64,000 bases of DNA from Pacificibacter marinus. Lineage in GTDB: Bacteria > Pseudomonadota > Alphaproteobacteria > Rhodobacterales > Rhodobacteraceae. Positions 43,552 to 52,876 of the stretch are shown here, one piece after another; within the stretch, counting starts at the first letter, position 1, and the number at the start of each line of letters is the position of its first letter. Position numbers and translations under genes: made by a program. The notes under the pieces were generated by a model that was not told where the DNA came from, made no database searches, and worked only from the letters and a program-made list of their open reading frames with translations. The DNA lies in assembly GCF_900109555.1 (NCBI RefSeq), contig NZ_FNZV01000004.1:1-64000 (forward strand), in the 5' to 3' direction.

Positions 43552-44301
43552 ATGGCAGGCCACTCAAAATGGGCAAATATCCAACACCGTAAAGGTCGTC
43601 AGGATAAATTGCGTTCGAAACTCTTTTCCAAACTCGCCAAGGAAATCACCGTTGCGGCGAAAATGGGCGATCCCGATCCAGATAAAAACCCGCGTTTGCG
43701 CATGGCTGTGAAAGAGGCGAAATCAGTCTCTGTGCCAAAAGATGTGATTGATCGCGCGATCAAAAAAGCCATCGGCGGCGATGCGGAAAACTACGACGAA
43801 ATTCGCTACGAAGGCTACGGTCCCAATGGTGTGGCTGTGATTGTGGAAACGATGACAGACAACCGCAATCGCACCGCATCTACTGTACGGTCTACGTTTT
43901 CCAAAAACGGCGGTAACTTGGGTGAAACAGGGTCTGTTGGGTTCATGTTCGACCGCAAAGGGTCGATCTCATACACGCTTGAAGTTGGCGATGCTGACAC
44001 CGTGATGATGGCCGCCATCGAGGCGGGCGCAGAAGATTGCGAAACCACAGAAGACGGACATCAGATCACGTGTTTGGATACAGATCTCAACGAAGTTTCC
44101 ACTGCTTTGGAAGCTGAGCTCGGTGAATCTGAAAGTACCAAATTGATTTGGCTGCCAAATATTCAGACAGAACTTGATCTGGATGGTCTGGAAAAGTTGA
44201 TGAAGCTTGTCGATGCTTTGGAAGATGATGATGACGTGCAAACTGTCACCACAAACTTTGAAGCCTCAGATGACGTTATGGCGCAATTTTCAGACGAATA
44301 G
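43552..44301 (+). CDS. YebC/PmpR family protein (TACO1-like)
   Basis: 249-residue protein matching YebC from end to end: [20 protein letters not shown] at the start, [11 protein letters not shown]-like [16 protein letters not shown] in the middle and an acidic C-terminus. The family was named as transcriptional regulators, but recent work on YebC places it on the ribosome, easing translation of proline-rich stretches. GAAAGG precedes the ATG. A terminator follows. Confidence 0.96.
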   Translation: MAGHSKWANIQHRKGRQDKLRSKLFSKLAKEITVAAKMGDPDPDKNPRLRMAVKEAKSVSVPKDVIDRAIKKAIGGDAENYDEIRYEGYGPNGVAVIVETMTDNRNRTASTVRSTFSKNGGNLGETGSVGFMFDRKGSISYTLEVGDADTVMMAAIEAGAEDCETTEDGHQITCLDTDLNEVSTALEAELGESESTKLIWLPNIQTELDLDGLEKLMKLVDALEDDDDVQTVTTNFEASDDVMAQFSDE

Positions 44302-44354
44302 TCACATGGTGCTGCAGGCCAAAACCGAAACTTGGCTTGCACCAAACTGATATG

Positions 44355-44383
44355 AGCTCCGCCAAGTTAGGCGGGGCTTTTTT
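44355..44383 (+). terminator. Rho-independent terminator after yebC
   Basis: A 9-bp G/C-rich stem (44355-44363 with 44370-44378, one G-T pair) with a 6-nt loop runs into six T residues. Confidence 0.88.
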
Positions 44384-44469
44384 CATGGCGTGAGAGTTAT
44401 GTGTGTTTTGAGCGTTAGCCATGTTTTGCAAAATCTTGATGCACTCTGTGCTGAGTTGTAAGGACAAGA

Positions 44470-45090
44470 ATGTTTGATGGATTTTCACTTGCAACGGCCA
44501 TAACGGGCGCGCTGACTGGGCTGTCATTGATCGTGGCAATCGGATCGCAAAATGCCTTTGTTTTGCGGCAAGGATTGCGACGAACGCATGTTTTGCCCGT
44601 CGTGCTGGTGTGCGCTTTGTCGGATGCCATTTTGATTTGCACGGGCATTTTTGCTTCGGCTTGGATCACCACGATTATGCCAGCATTTTTGCCTGTCATG
44701 CGCTGGGGCGGGGCTGTATTTTTGATCGTCTATGGAGGGCTTGCTTTGCGCTCTGCCATACGCGGGGGGCAAACTCTGTCTGGCGAAGGCGATAAAGCCC
44801 AATCGGTCTTTGCCGCTATCATGACATGCTTAATTCTGACATGGCTGAACCCGCATGTTTATTTGGACACCGTGGTGTTGCTCGGGGCGATTTCAACAGA
44901 ATTTGGGTCCACACGCGGGTCTTTTGCACTTGGTGCGGTTTTGGCATCGGTTTCATTCTTTGCGACGCTGGGATATGGTGCTCGCTTTTTGGCGCCGATC
45001 TTTGCAAAAGAGATTGCTTGGCGCTGCCTTGATGTTTTGATTTGCTTCATCATGTGGGCCATCGCTGCCACATTGGTTTTTTCGGCGTGA
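44470..45090 (+). CDS. LysE/ArgO family amino-acid exporter
   Basis: 206-residue inner-membrane protein with six hydrophobic segments. ALTGLSLIVAIGSQNAFVLR (about 13-32) and LTWLNPHVYLDTVVLLG (about 123-139) are the LysE/ArgO signatures. It probably exports basic amino acids (arginine or lysine); no LysG-type regulator is next to it. AAGGACA precedes the ATG. Confidence 0.93.
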   Translation: MFDGFSLATAITGALTGLSLIVAIGSQNAFVLRQGLRRTHVLPVVLVCALSDAILICTGIFASAWITTIMPAFLPVMRWGGAVFLIVYGGLALRSAIRGGQTLSGEGDKAQSVFAAIMTCLILTWLNPHVYLDTVVLLGAISTEFGSTRGSFALGAVLASVSFFATLGYGARFLAPIFAKEIAWRCLDVLICFIMWAIAATLVFSA

Positions 45091-45120
45091 GATACGGCGA
45101 GAGGCTGTAAAGAGTTCAAA

Positions 45121-46008
45121 ATGACAGACACATCGATTTCTAAACCATTAGCAGGCGTTTTGTGGATGGTAGTGACGACCATTTGTTTCGTTTTGGTCAA
45201 TGTCACCGTTAAAATCATCGGTACAGGGCTTCCCATCGCGCAGGTCGCTTTCATGCGATTCTTATTGGGGTTGGTGTTCTTGATTCCAATGCTAGGGGCC
45301 GTGCGCCGCGTGCGGCTGACGCGGGCAATCGTTTGGTTGTCGCTTGGGCGTGGTGTGGTTCATGCGGTTGCTATGGGGCTTTGGTTCTATGCGATGACGC
45401 GCATTCCTATGGCCGAAGTGACCGCGATGAATTTTATGAATCCCGTCTATGTGACCCTTGGGGCTGTGGTCTTTTTCAATGAAAAAATAGCGCTGCCACG
45501 GATCCTTGCGCTTGGGTTGGCCGTGATTGGTGGTTTGGTGATTTTGCGCCCCGGTCTGCGCCCTATTGATCCGGGGCATGTTGCGATGATTTTCGCCGCA
45601 GTCGCCTTTGCGGGTAGTTATCTTTGCGCCAATGCCATGTCCAAACGGGTGCCTGCTACGGTCGTGGTGTTTGCGCTGTCGACTGTTGTGCCATTGATCT
45701 TGGCACCTTTCGCGATCGCGGTTTGGCAAACGCCCACATCAATGCAGGTGCTTTTGATCTTTTTGACCGCTTTTTTCGCCACTGTGGCCCATTATTGCAT
45801 GACGCGGGCGTTTGCTTGCGCGCCGCAATCTATCGTTCAACCGGTGTCTTTCTTGCAGTTGGTCTGGGCGATGATACTTGGGGCTGCTTTGTTTGGCGAA
45901 GGCTTTGACGGGTTTGTCATGCTTGGCGGAGCGATGATCATGGGGTCTGTGACTTATATCACCATGCGCGAGATGCGCGCCAAGCGTCGTGCAAAAATAG
46001 CATCTTAA
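45121..46008 (+). CDS. EamA/DMT-superfamily transporter
   Basis: 295 residues with ten predicted transmembrane segments in two EamA repeats (about 10-140 and 150-285). MAEVTAMNFMNPVYVTLGAV and RAFACAPQSIVQPVSFLQLV are typical of the two halves. The C-terminus is strongly basic (MRAKRRAKI). Substrate unknown. It follows the LysE exporter by 30 bases, so the two exporters may be cotranscribed. Confidence 0.9.
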   Translation: MTDTSISKPLAGVLWMVVTTICFVLVNVTVKIIGTGLPIAQVAFMRFLLGLVFLIPMLGAVRRVRLTRAIVWLSLGRGVVHAVAMGLWFYAMTRIPMAEVTAMNFMNPVYVTLGAVVFFNEKIALPRILALGLAVIGGLVILRPGLRPIDPGHVAMIFAAVAFAGSYLCANAMSKRVPATVVVFALSTVVPLILAPFAIAVWQTPTSMQVLLIFLTAFFATVAHYCMTRAFACAPQSIVQPVSFLQLVWAMILGAALFGEGFDGFVMLGGAMIMGSVTYITMREMRAKRRAKIAS

Positions 46009-46097
46009 AAGACGCAATCTGTTGATCCGTGTCAAAGCCATGGTTCGTGAAATCAAACACACTCAAGCTAAGGAAACGCATAGATAGGAGACGCACT

Positions 46098-46340
46098 ATG
46101 TCCAATACACCACATGAATTGTCAGCCGACTTTCCCGAGCTTGCCGATAAAATATCTGCGATGAAAATGTCAGATACGCATTTTGCGCGTTTGCTGGAAG
46201 AATACCACGCATTGAATCGCCAAGTGCATCGTGCAGAAACTGATGTCGAGCCTATGGATGATTTGGCACAAGCTGAGCTTCGCAAAAGCCGTATGGCATT
46301 GAAAGATGAACTGTACCAAATGCTAACTGCGGCAGCTTAA
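46098..46340 (+). CDS. DUF465 (YdcH-like) small helical protein
   Basis: 80-residue helical protein with the DUF465 pattern: HFARLLEEYHALNRQVHRAE, then LRKSRMALKDELYQML. A hairpin of two helices is expected. Function unknown. TAGGAG precedes the ATG at 46098; an upstream in-frame start is not supported. Confidence 0.92.
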   Translation: MSNTPHELSADFPELADKISAMKMSDTHFARLLEEYHALNRQVHRAETDVEPMDDLAQAELRKSRMALKDELYQMLTAAA

Positions 46341-46375
46341 ACGCACTGCCGGAACTGTCTGGTTCAATTACTTGT

Positions 46376-46404
46376 GGGCACGTTAACCGTAAGGTGACGT
46401 GCCC
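46376..46404 (+). terminator. Possible terminator after the DUF465 gene
   Basis: GGGCACGT (46376-46383) pairs with ACGTGCCC (46397-46404) around a 13-nt loop. The following sequence is T-rich but interrupted, so efficiency is doubtful. Confidence 0.45.
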
Positions 46405-46441
46405 CTTGTGTATGTTCTTGTTTTACCCCGTATGATGAGGC

Positions 46442-47200
46442 GTGAAGTGGGGTATTATACAATATGTTGCGGCTTTCTCAGCCGTGCTGGGGCTCAGTGT
46501 GGCTTTTCCAAACGTGCGCTCTGGCGGCGTTGAGGCGGTGCAGGCACGTCAAGTCTCCAAAAGCAGTATAGACAATGATGCGCCGCATTTTACAGGGCAG
46601 GCGCGTGTGATTGATGGCGATACATTGGCACTTGGCGCTGTGCGCATTCGACTGCACGGCATTGATGCGCCAGAGGTCTCACAGACCTGCACAGATACGC
46701 ATGGAGCAGTCTGGAGTTGCGGTCAGTGGTCTAAGGCTGCGCTGGAACGACTGGCATCTGAAACGGTGAACTGTGTGCAAAAAGACATTGATCGCTATAG
46801 CCGCATTGTGGCTGCTTGTTATGTGTACCAAATCGACATCAATGCTGCAATGGTCGCAAAAGGCGCGGCCTTTGCTTATGCCAAATACTCAACCGATTAT
46901 ATCGCCGATGAAGCCCAAGCGCGTCGTTTGGCAACGGGAATGTGGCGCTCTGGCGTTCAAACACCGTCTGACTATCGCGCAGATAAACGTGCGGGGCAGC
47001 AAAGCCAACAGGCTTCAAGGGGTGTCGCGCCAGTCAAGGGGTGTGCAATCAAGGGCAATATTTCCCAATCTGGCCGCTTGTTTCATGTTCCAGGGTCGCG
47101 TTGGTATGATGGCACCCGCATCAACACTAACAAAGGGGAACATTGGTTTTGTTCCGAAGCTGAGGCACGGGCCGCTGGATGGCGTGCCGCGCGCAGTTGA
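46442..47200 (+). CDS. Secreted thermonuclease-like nuclease with sunset domain
   Basis: 252 residues from a GTG at 46442. A hydrophobic N-terminus (about 5-22) acts as signal or anchor. The SNase domain spans about 52-170, with DGDT (58-61), Arg70, Glu78 in GIDAPE and Arg118 as the Staphylococcus nuclease catalytic equivalents. The C-terminal 55 residues (KGCAIKGNISQSGRLFHVPG, then RWYDGTRI and EHWFCSEAEARAAGWR) are the small 'sunset' domain often fused to such nucleases. The start codon is uncertain because GAGG abuts the GTG directly. Confidence 0.87.
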   Translation: MKWGIIQYVAAFSAVLGLSVAFPNVRSGGVEAVQARQVSKSSIDNDAPHFTGQARVIDGDTLALGAVRIRLHGIDAPEVSQTCTDTHGAVWSCGQWSKAALERLASETVNCVQKDIDRYSRIVAACYVYQIDINAAMVAKGAAFAYAKYSTDYIADEAQARRLATGMWRSGVQTPSDYRADKRAGQQSQQASRGVAPVKGCAIKGNISQSGRLFHVPGSRWYDGTRINTNKGEHWFCSEAEARAAGWRAARS

Positions 47201-47328
47201 AATTTTCTATCTCTCCATGCGATTTGGGTAAGTCTCTGCATTTGATATTGGTCTTGAACAAAGAAGTTCACAAAAATCGCATAAAGCCTCTTGTACCCAC
47301 TGTCAGCATCCGCTAAATCGCCTGCACC

Positions 47329-47404
<76 letters not shown>

Positions 47405-47715
47405 TTTCAAATCAATATCAAGATACATCCGACAGGTTTACCTGTCATCGACGCGACATGATATTGAGCTGGGCTAGGGTGTACCAAGCCAGCATTCTAC
47501 GCCTCACACCTCACAATTCTCTTGCGTTAGACTAAAGACGCCAAGTCGAATTCAAGCCTCTATTGTGTGTTTTGGGGGTGATTTATGACATCCGCTTTGC
47601 CGGCGTAATTTTTTTTGCCAGCGAACTCACATTTCGTGCATATGGCGCTTGACGCGCAAGCCGTGCGGCCATAGAACGCCCCAACGTTCAGAAGGAAACG
47701 ACTGAATGGTAGCGA
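47405..47715. other. Gene-free stretch between tRNA-Val and tRNA-Asp
   Basis: 311 bases with no credible coding or RNA feature. A small inverted repeat around GACAGGTTTACCTGTC (47431-47446) may act as a processing or termination structure for the tRNA-Val transcript. Confidence 0.3.
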
Positions 47716-47792
47716 GCGGTTGTAGCTCAGTTGGTTAGAGTACCGGCCTGTCACGCCGGGGGTCGCGGGTTCGAGTCCCGTCAACCGCGCCA
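47716..47792 (+). tRNA. tRNA-Asp (anticodon GTC), copy 1
   Basis: 77-nt cloverleaf. Acceptor GCGGTTG/CAACCGC, D-arm GCTCAGTTGGTTAGAGT, anticodon stem CCGGC/GCCGG around CTGTCAC (anticodon GTC), T-arm GCGGGTTCGAGTCCCGT, encoded CCA. Confidence 0.97.
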
Positions 47793-47851
47793 CGCTACCT
47801 CGTCCATCGGGACGCCTCGAAGTGAGGCAGGAAATAGCCGAAAGGCAATGC

Positions 47852-47928
47852 GCGGTTGTAGCTCAGTTGGTTAGAGTACCGGCCTGTCACGCCGGGGGTC
47901 GCGGGTTCGAGTCCCGTCAACCGCGCCA
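47852..47928 (+). tRNA. tRNA-Asp (anticodon GTC), copy 2
   Basis: Base-for-base identical to copy 1, starting 136 bases further on, with a 59-nt spacer. Probably a recent tandem duplication processed from one transcript. Confidence 0.97.
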
Positions 47929-48006
47929 CTTTTCTTCTTACAAATTTGAATAGTGGTGCTTACAGCGCGCAATTTCTATTGCCGTTTTATTCCATAACCT
48001 GTGCGA

Positions 48007-49404
48007 TTATTCTATCGCGTAGGGCAGGGTGCCACGTCTGTTGGGGTCAATCGTTAATGCGCGTTCCAGTGGCGGGACTGAGCGTTGATGACAGGTCGCG
48101 CGCTCGCAAATACGGCACGAAATCCCGATCGGCTCATAGGCGCTTGGTTTTTTCACATCCAAATCATCGGCGTAGACCAAATCAGCGGCATGATTGATCT
48201 CGCAGCCCAACCCAATCGCATAACGGCGCACGGGCGCATGGAATGAGCCGCCAGATTTTGACACGTCGCGGGCAATCGATAGGTATCGCACCCCATCCGG
48301 CGTTTCGGCCAGTTGGCGAATAAATCGTCCGGGTGTTTCAAAGGCTTGATGCACATTCCACAGCGGGCATGCGCCGCCATAGCGCGCAAATTGCAACCGA
48401 GTTGATGAATGCCTTTTGGTGATGGTGCCTGCTTGATCGACGCGTACAAAATAAAACGGAATGCCCTTGGCCCCTGAACGTTGCAAGGTGGACAGGCGGT
48501 GGGCGACTTGTTCGATTGAGGCCCCAAACTGATCGCTGAGCATTTCTAAATCGTGACGCATCTCGCGCGCGGCCGTCCAGAACGCGGTATAGGGCAGCAA
48601 AGCGGCCCCAGCGAAGTAATTGGCCAAGCCGATCCTTGCGATTTTTCGTGCGTCTTCGGTGTGAAACCGTGCCAAATCCAGCGTGGCCTCAAGTAAATCA
48701 TGCTGCGTAAGCAGGGCCAGTTGATGCAGGATTTGAAAGCTTTGCGTCGCGCGCGATGTGCGGGCGCAGACCGACAAAATCCCGCGCTCTTTGTCAAATT
48801 CACGGACGTTGCTGGAATTATACCGCACGTGAATTCCCAACGTCTTGAGTGTTTCAATTGCGGCCACCGTGGCGTCGCGGGCGGTGCCATTTGGCGCTGC
48901 AAAATGCTCTGCCGCACGGTCTATCGAATCAATGTAATTGTCACAGTAGTGAAAAAAGTCACGGACCTCTTCCCATGGAGATGGGCGGGCAGGGCTTTCA
49001 TCACGTCCAAGGGCTTCGTCCAGAGAGGCCAGACGTTCGGTGCCCTGCCTGTAGGCGCTGTGCAGTTTGAGAAAGGCTCGGGCAAGCGCAGGGGCGTTGC
49101 TGGCGGCCAATCGCAAGTCTGCCAGAGGCGGTGCGCCATCGGCGAACACAGGGTCTGCCAAGGCTTCGCGCATGTCCGTCACCATGCGTTCCGCGTCGCC
49201 TGTTGACAGTTGGGTCACATCGAACCCAAACTCTTGCGCCAGCGCCAAAACCACACCTGTCGATACAGGGCGATTGTTGTTTTCCATCTGGTTGAGATAG
49301 GGCAGTGACACGCCAAGCTTTTCGGCAAAAACACGTTGGGTTAAGCCCAAACGCGTGCGTGTTTCGCGGAGTTTCGCGCCGGCGTAGAGTTTTTGCTGTG
49401 CCAT
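48007..49404 (-). CDS. pccR: PccR-type short-chain fatty acyl-CoA regulator (ScfR)
   Basis: 465-residue transcription factor. The N-terminal XRE HTH (about 10-62, AKLRETRTRLGLTQRVFAEK and LGVSLPYLNQMENN) is followed by a long helical region and a DUF2083/ScfR C-terminal domain rich in His and Cys (GISCRICERATCHQRSVPPL). In R. sphaeroides the orthologue PccR activates propionyl-CoA carboxylase genes in response to propionyl-CoA. Its position 1.5 kb from pccB in the same neighbourhood as pccA and mcm supports the same role. TTTGCAAA-like sites lie 15-65 bases before its own start, pointing to autoregulation. Confidence 0.92.
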   Translation of the reverse strand: MAQQKLYAGAKLRETRTRLGLTQRVFAEKLGVSLPYLNQMENNNRPVSTGVVLALAQEFGFDVTQLSTGDAERMVTDMREALADPVFADGAPPLADLRLAASNAPALARAFLKLHSAYRQGTERLASLDEALGRDESPARPSPWEEVRDFFHYCDNYIDSIDRAAEHFAAPNGTARDATVAAIETLKTLGIHVRYNSSNVREFDKERGILSVCARTSRATQSFQILHQLALLTQHDLLEATLDLARFHTEDARKIARIGLANYFAGAALLPYTAFWTAAREMRHDLEMLSDQFGASIEQVAHRLSTLQRSGAKGIPFYFVRVDQAGTITKRHSSTRLQFARYGGACPLWNVHQAFETPGRFIRQLAETPDGVRYLSIARDVSKSGGSFHAPVRRYAIGLGCEINHAADLVYADDLDVKKPSAYEPIGISCRICERATCHQRSVPPLERALTIDPNRRGTLPYAIE

Positions 49405-49418
49405 GGAGCCTCACACGA

Positions 49419-49468
49419 TTTGCATTTTTGCGTATGTTCAGCATCGCCTTTGCAAACATTTTGCGCAA
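49419..49468. promoter_or_regulatory. Probable PccR sites upstream of pccR
   Basis: TTTGCATT directly followed by TTTGCGTA (49419-49434), and TTTGCAAA-N4-TTGCGCAA (49449-49468). The second resembles the TTTGCAAA-N4-TTTGCAAA motif that I recall being reported for R. sphaeroides PccR. Confidence 0.6.
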
Positions 49469-49525
49469 GCCGTTTTGCGGCCCGCCTCCTGCGACTGTTT
49501 GGCACTCAAAGTGTGTTTGTATGTC

Positions 49526-50740
49526 CTACGCGTTGAGGGCGCGCTCGCGGCGCATGACCCATAGAATGCAAAGAATACTGACAAAAGACACGGCCATCAT
49601 GATCAAAATCAAAGGCAGGGCGCCATGTTCTTCGGACATGACAGATCCTGCGGCAGCTGACAGTGCTGCGCCGCCGCCAATCATCATCGCCCCGCCAAGC
49701 CCCGCTGCGGTTCCTGTGAGTTTAGGGCGCACTGACATTGATCCTGTGACTGCATTGGGGATGGTCAAACCATTGCCAAACCCGAGTGGAATCAACAAGG
49801 TAAAGAACCAAAAAACAGTGATTTGACCCGTGACGATGAAAAGCGCGCACAGGGCGATGCCCGCAAATGTAAAGAGGGTCCCAATCAGGCACATGTTGTT
49901 CATGCCAATGCGTCTTGAATAGCGTGCGGATAGAAAATTCCCAAAGAAATACCCAATGGCAGGGGCGCCGATGCCCATGCCGAGGGCTGCTTCAGAGATG
50001 TGAAATATCTGAACGCCTACAAACGGCGCGCCCCCTATAAAGGCGAAAAATGCGCCAGAAGCAAAAGCTGAACACAGGGCATATCCCATAAAACGCTGTG
50101 ATGACAAGAGGTCTGGAAAGCCTTTGATCATTTGAAAAAAAGATCCGCTGGATGCAGGGGCTGTTTCGCCCATATCGAAATACACCAAGATAAAGAGCGC
50201 TACACCACATGAAAACATAAGCCAAAAGGTACTTTGCCAGCCAAAGGCCAAGGTCAAAAAACCGCCAAATGTGGGCGATACCATGGGCACGAGCGACATG
50301 CCCATCGTCACATAGGCCATCATGGTTGCGGCCATATCACCGGGGTATATATCGCGCACCACAGCACGGGACAAAACCATCGCTGTGACGATGCCTGCTT
50401 GGGCAGCGCGCATGATGAGAAAGGTTTGAATAGTGGTGGTTTGCATGGCCGCATAGGATGCAAGGATGAACAAAAGAACCCCCGCAAGTGCCACGGGACG
50501 TCGCCCAAACCGATCCGACATAGGGCCGACGATCAGCTGCAAAATAGCGTTCATCCCCATAAAGACACCCACAGAAAGCTGCATGTATTTATAGTTTGTG
50601 CCGAAGTAATCGGTCATTTCAGGCAGCGCTGGTAAAAAGACGTTCATCGCCATGGCCGAAATCCCAGCCATTAAAACAAGCGTGAGAATATGGGGCGGTG
50701 TCGTACGGTCTAAAAAGCGTATTTTGGGCATTTTTGTCAT
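49526..50740 (-). CDS. Bcr/CflA-family MFS drug exporter
   Basis: 404-residue major facilitator protein with twelve hydrophobic segments. MAMNVFLPALPEMTDYF and the loop VGPMSDRFGRRPVALAG (MFS motif A), plus RAAQAGIVTAMVLSRAVVRD (TM4), identify the Bcr/CflA multidrug-efflux branch. It shares the strand of pccR and is divergent from pccB, with a 219-base region between that carries TTTGC motifs. Whether it exports a metabolite of this pathway or is simply a neighbour is unknown. Confidence 0.9.
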   Translation of the reverse strand: MTKMPKIRFLDRTTPPHILTLVLMAGISAMAMNVFLPALPEMTDYFGTNYKYMQLSVGVFMGMNAILQLIVGPMSDRFGRRPVALAGVLLFILASYAAMQTTTIQTFLIMRAAQAGIVTAMVLSRAVVRDIYPGDMAATMMAYVTMGMSLVPMVSPTFGGFLTLAFGWQSTFWLMFSCGVALFILVYFDMGETAPASSGSFFQMIKGFPDLLSSQRFMGYALCSAFASGAFFAFIGGAPFVGVQIFHISEAALGMGIGAPAIGYFFGNFLSARYSRRIGMNNMCLIGTLFTFAGIALCALFIVTGQITVFWFFTLLIPLGFGNGLTIPNAVTGSMSVRPKLTGTAAGLGGAMMIGGGAALSAAAGSVMSEEHGALPLILIMMAVSFVSILCILWVMRRERALNA

Positions 50741-50841
50741 TTGTGAACAATAGCTTCGTCTAAGGCTAAGTCTATCGCAATCGTGGCGCGTTTTTGCACA
50801 GGGCTTTGTAGAGTTTGGAGCACCGTTGAGGGTCTGTATGG

Positions 50842-50934
50842 TTTGCGACTTTGCAATTAACGTTGGGCATTGTTTGCATCCTTTGCAAATCTGCCAAACT
50901 TTGCTTTGAGCATACGGTTTGCAAGGCTAAGGTA
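50842..50934. promoter_or_regulatory. Cluster of TTTGC motifs upstream of pccB (probable PccR sites)
   Basis: TTTGCGAC directly followed by TTTGCAAT (50842-50857), TTTGCATCC followed by TTTGCAAA (50873-50889), and a further TTTGC (50900-50904) and TTTGCAA (50928-50934) lie in front of pccB. The same motif occurs before pccR. Confidence 0.6.
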
Positions 50935-50959
50935 AGGCGACCCGAAGAGGAGCCACCCT

Positions 50960-52492
50960 GTGAAAGATATTATCCAAGAACTTCATGATCGCCGCTCAGA
51001 TGCCCGTTTGGGCGGAGGCCAACGTCGCATTGATGCACAGCATGCCAAGGGCAAACTTACAGCACGTGAGCGTGTTGAGTTGTTGTTGGACGATGGCAGC
51101 TTTGAAGAGTTCGATATGTTCAAAACTCACCGCTGCACTGATTTTGCTATGGAGCAATCCAAGCCAGCGGGCGACGGGGTGATCACGGGCTGGGGGACTA
51201 TCAATGGCCGTATGGTCTATGTCTTTTCTCAAGATTTTACAGTGTTTGGCGGATCTTTGTCCGAAGCACACGCAGAGAAAATCTGTAAAATTATGGATAT
51301 GGCGATGCAAAACGGCGCGCCCGTCATTGGCATTAATGATTCTGGTGGCGCACGCATTCAAGAAGGCGTTGCATCGCTCGCAGGTTATGCAGAAGTGTTT
51401 CAGCGAAATATCATGGCGTCTGGCGTGGTGCCGCAAATCTCTGTCATCATGGGGCCGTGCGCGGGCGGCGCGGTGTATTCACCCGCGATGACCGACTTTA
51501 TCTTTATGGTTAAAGACACGTCTTACATGTTTGTCACGGGGCCTGACGTGGTCAAAACCGTGACCAACGAAGTGGTGACGGCAGAGGAACTTGGTGGCGC
51601 ATCCACACATACCAAAAAATCATCGGTCGCGGATGGCGCGTTTGAAAATGACGTGGAAACCCTGACCGAAGTGCGCCGTTTGGTGGATTTTTTGCCGCTC
51701 AACAATCGTGAAAAAGCCCCCGTGCGCCCGTTCTTTGATGCGCCAGACCGCATTGACGTGTCGCTTGATACGATCATTCCCGACAATGCAAACACGCCTT
51801 ATGACATGAAGGAAGTGATCCATAAGGTCGTTGATGAAGGCGACTTTTACGAAATCCAAGCTGAACATGCCAAAAATATTATCACAGGTTTTGCGCGTCT
51901 CGAAGGGCAAACAGTTGGCGTTGTGGCCAACCAGCCCATGGTGCTGGCAGGGTGTTTGGATATCGACAGCTCTAAAAAGGCCGCGCGGTTTGTGCGCTTT
52001 TGTGATGCCTTTGAAATCCCCGTTTTGACGCTTGTTGATGTGCCTGGGTTCTTGCCTGGCACAAGCCAAGAATACGGTGGCGTGATCAAACACGGAGCGA
52101 AACTTTTGTTTGCTTACGGCGAAGCCACGGTTCCCAAAGTCACTGTAATCACACGCAAAGCTTACGGTGGCGCGTATGATGTGATGGCCTCGAAACACCT
52201 GCGCGGTGATTTCAATTACGCATGGCCCACGGCGGAAATCGCGGTGATGGGGGCAAAGGGCGCGACCGAAATTATTCACCGTGGCGATCTTGGGGATGCG
52301 ACTAAAATTGCAGCCCACACCGCAGATTATGAAGACCGTTTTGCCAATCCATTTGTGGCGGCAGAGCGCGGATTTATCGACGAGGTGATCCAGCCTCGGT
52401 CGACCCGCAAACGTGTCGCGCGGGCTTTTGCATCTTTGCGCAATAAAAAGCTCGAAAACCCGTGGAAGAAACACGACAATATCCCTTTGTAG
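50960..52492 (+). CDS. pccB: Propionyl-CoA carboxylase beta subunit
   Basis: Carboxyltransferase subunit that moves CO2 from biotin to propionyl-CoA, giving (S)-methylmalonyl-CoA. The 510 residues show the acyl-CoA carboxyltransferase plan: [40 protein letters not shown], and in the C half [20 protein letters not shown] and [14 protein letters not shown]. Start is a GTG at 50960 after GAAGAGGAG. It heads a plus-strand run ending with pccA, and the upstream region holds TTTGC motifs fitting PccR control. Confidence 0.97.
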   Translation: MKDIIQELHDRRSDARLGGGQRRIDAQHAKGKLTARERVELLLDDGSFEEFDMFKTHRCTDFAMEQSKPAGDGVITGWGTINGRMVYVFSQDFTVFGGSLSEAHAEKICKIMDMAMQNGAPVIGINDSGGARIQEGVASLAGYAEVFQRNIMASGVVPQISVIMGPCAGGAVYSPAMTDFIFMVKDTSYMFVTGPDVVKTVTNEVVTAEELGGASTHTKKSSVADGAFENDVETLTEVRRLVDFLPLNNREKAPVRPFFDAPDRIDVSLDTIIPDNANTPYDMKEVIHKVVDEGDFYEIQAEHAKNIITGFARLEGQTVGVVANQPMVLAGCLDIDSSKKAARFVRFCDAFEIPVLTLVDVPGFLPGTSQEYGGVIKHGAKLLFAYGEATVPKVTVITRKAYGGAYDVMASKHLRGDFNYAWPTAEIAVMGAKGATEIIHRGDLGDATKIAAHTADYEDRFANPFVAAERGFIDEVIQPRSTRKRVARAFASLRNKKLENPWKKHDNIPL

Positions 52493-52513
52493 ATCGGGAT
52501 TTGTGAGGACATC

Positions 52514-52876
52514 ATGGGAAAGTCGAAACATCAACACTGGCATATGCTGCGCGAGGCCGACGGGCTGACACTGACGCGTCGCCTGCCTGCGCGCTTTGAT
52601 TTTGCGGCAAAAACCGTAATTTCAGGTGGCGCGGCTCTGCGCAAAGGTCGGGTTGCAACGCAAGTGCGTCAAGATATGTGGCGCGCGCTGCAATCTTTGC
52701 GCGGGTTTGCGCCCGTGGTGCAGTTGCGTGTCGTGGGGGATGATCTTGAGATTACTGCGGGCGGGTCTGTGTCGGGCCAGTTCCCCAAATTGCGGTCCAT
52801 CGCGCTGGTGTCTGATGTTCTTGAGTGCCCAGAGCGCCGCGCGCGTTGGATGCGCAGTGCGCAAAGGGTAACGTGA
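52514..52876 (+). CDS. Conserved-looking small protein between pccB and pccA (120 aa)
   Basis: 120-residue basic, cytoplasmic-looking protein starting MGKSKHQHWHMLREADGLTL. No motif or membrane segment is recognised. GAGGAC precedes the ATG. Its TGA shares a base with the next gene's ATG (TGATG), so the two are translationally coupled. It starts 21 bases after pccB. Operon position suggests expression with propionyl-CoA carboxylase; function unknown. Confidence 0.8.
   Translation: MGKSKHQHWHMLREADGLTLTRRLPARFDFAAKTVISGGAALRKGRVATQVRQDMWRALQSLRGFAPVVQLRVVGDDLEITAGGSVSGQFPKLRSIALVSDVLECPERRARWMRSAQRVT

Noticed and set aside
47560-47793. Minus-strand 77-codon frame across tRNA-Asp containing RLTGLEPATPGVTG
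   Set aside because: This is the well-known artefact of translating a tRNA gene antisense; the tRNA structure explains the sequence.
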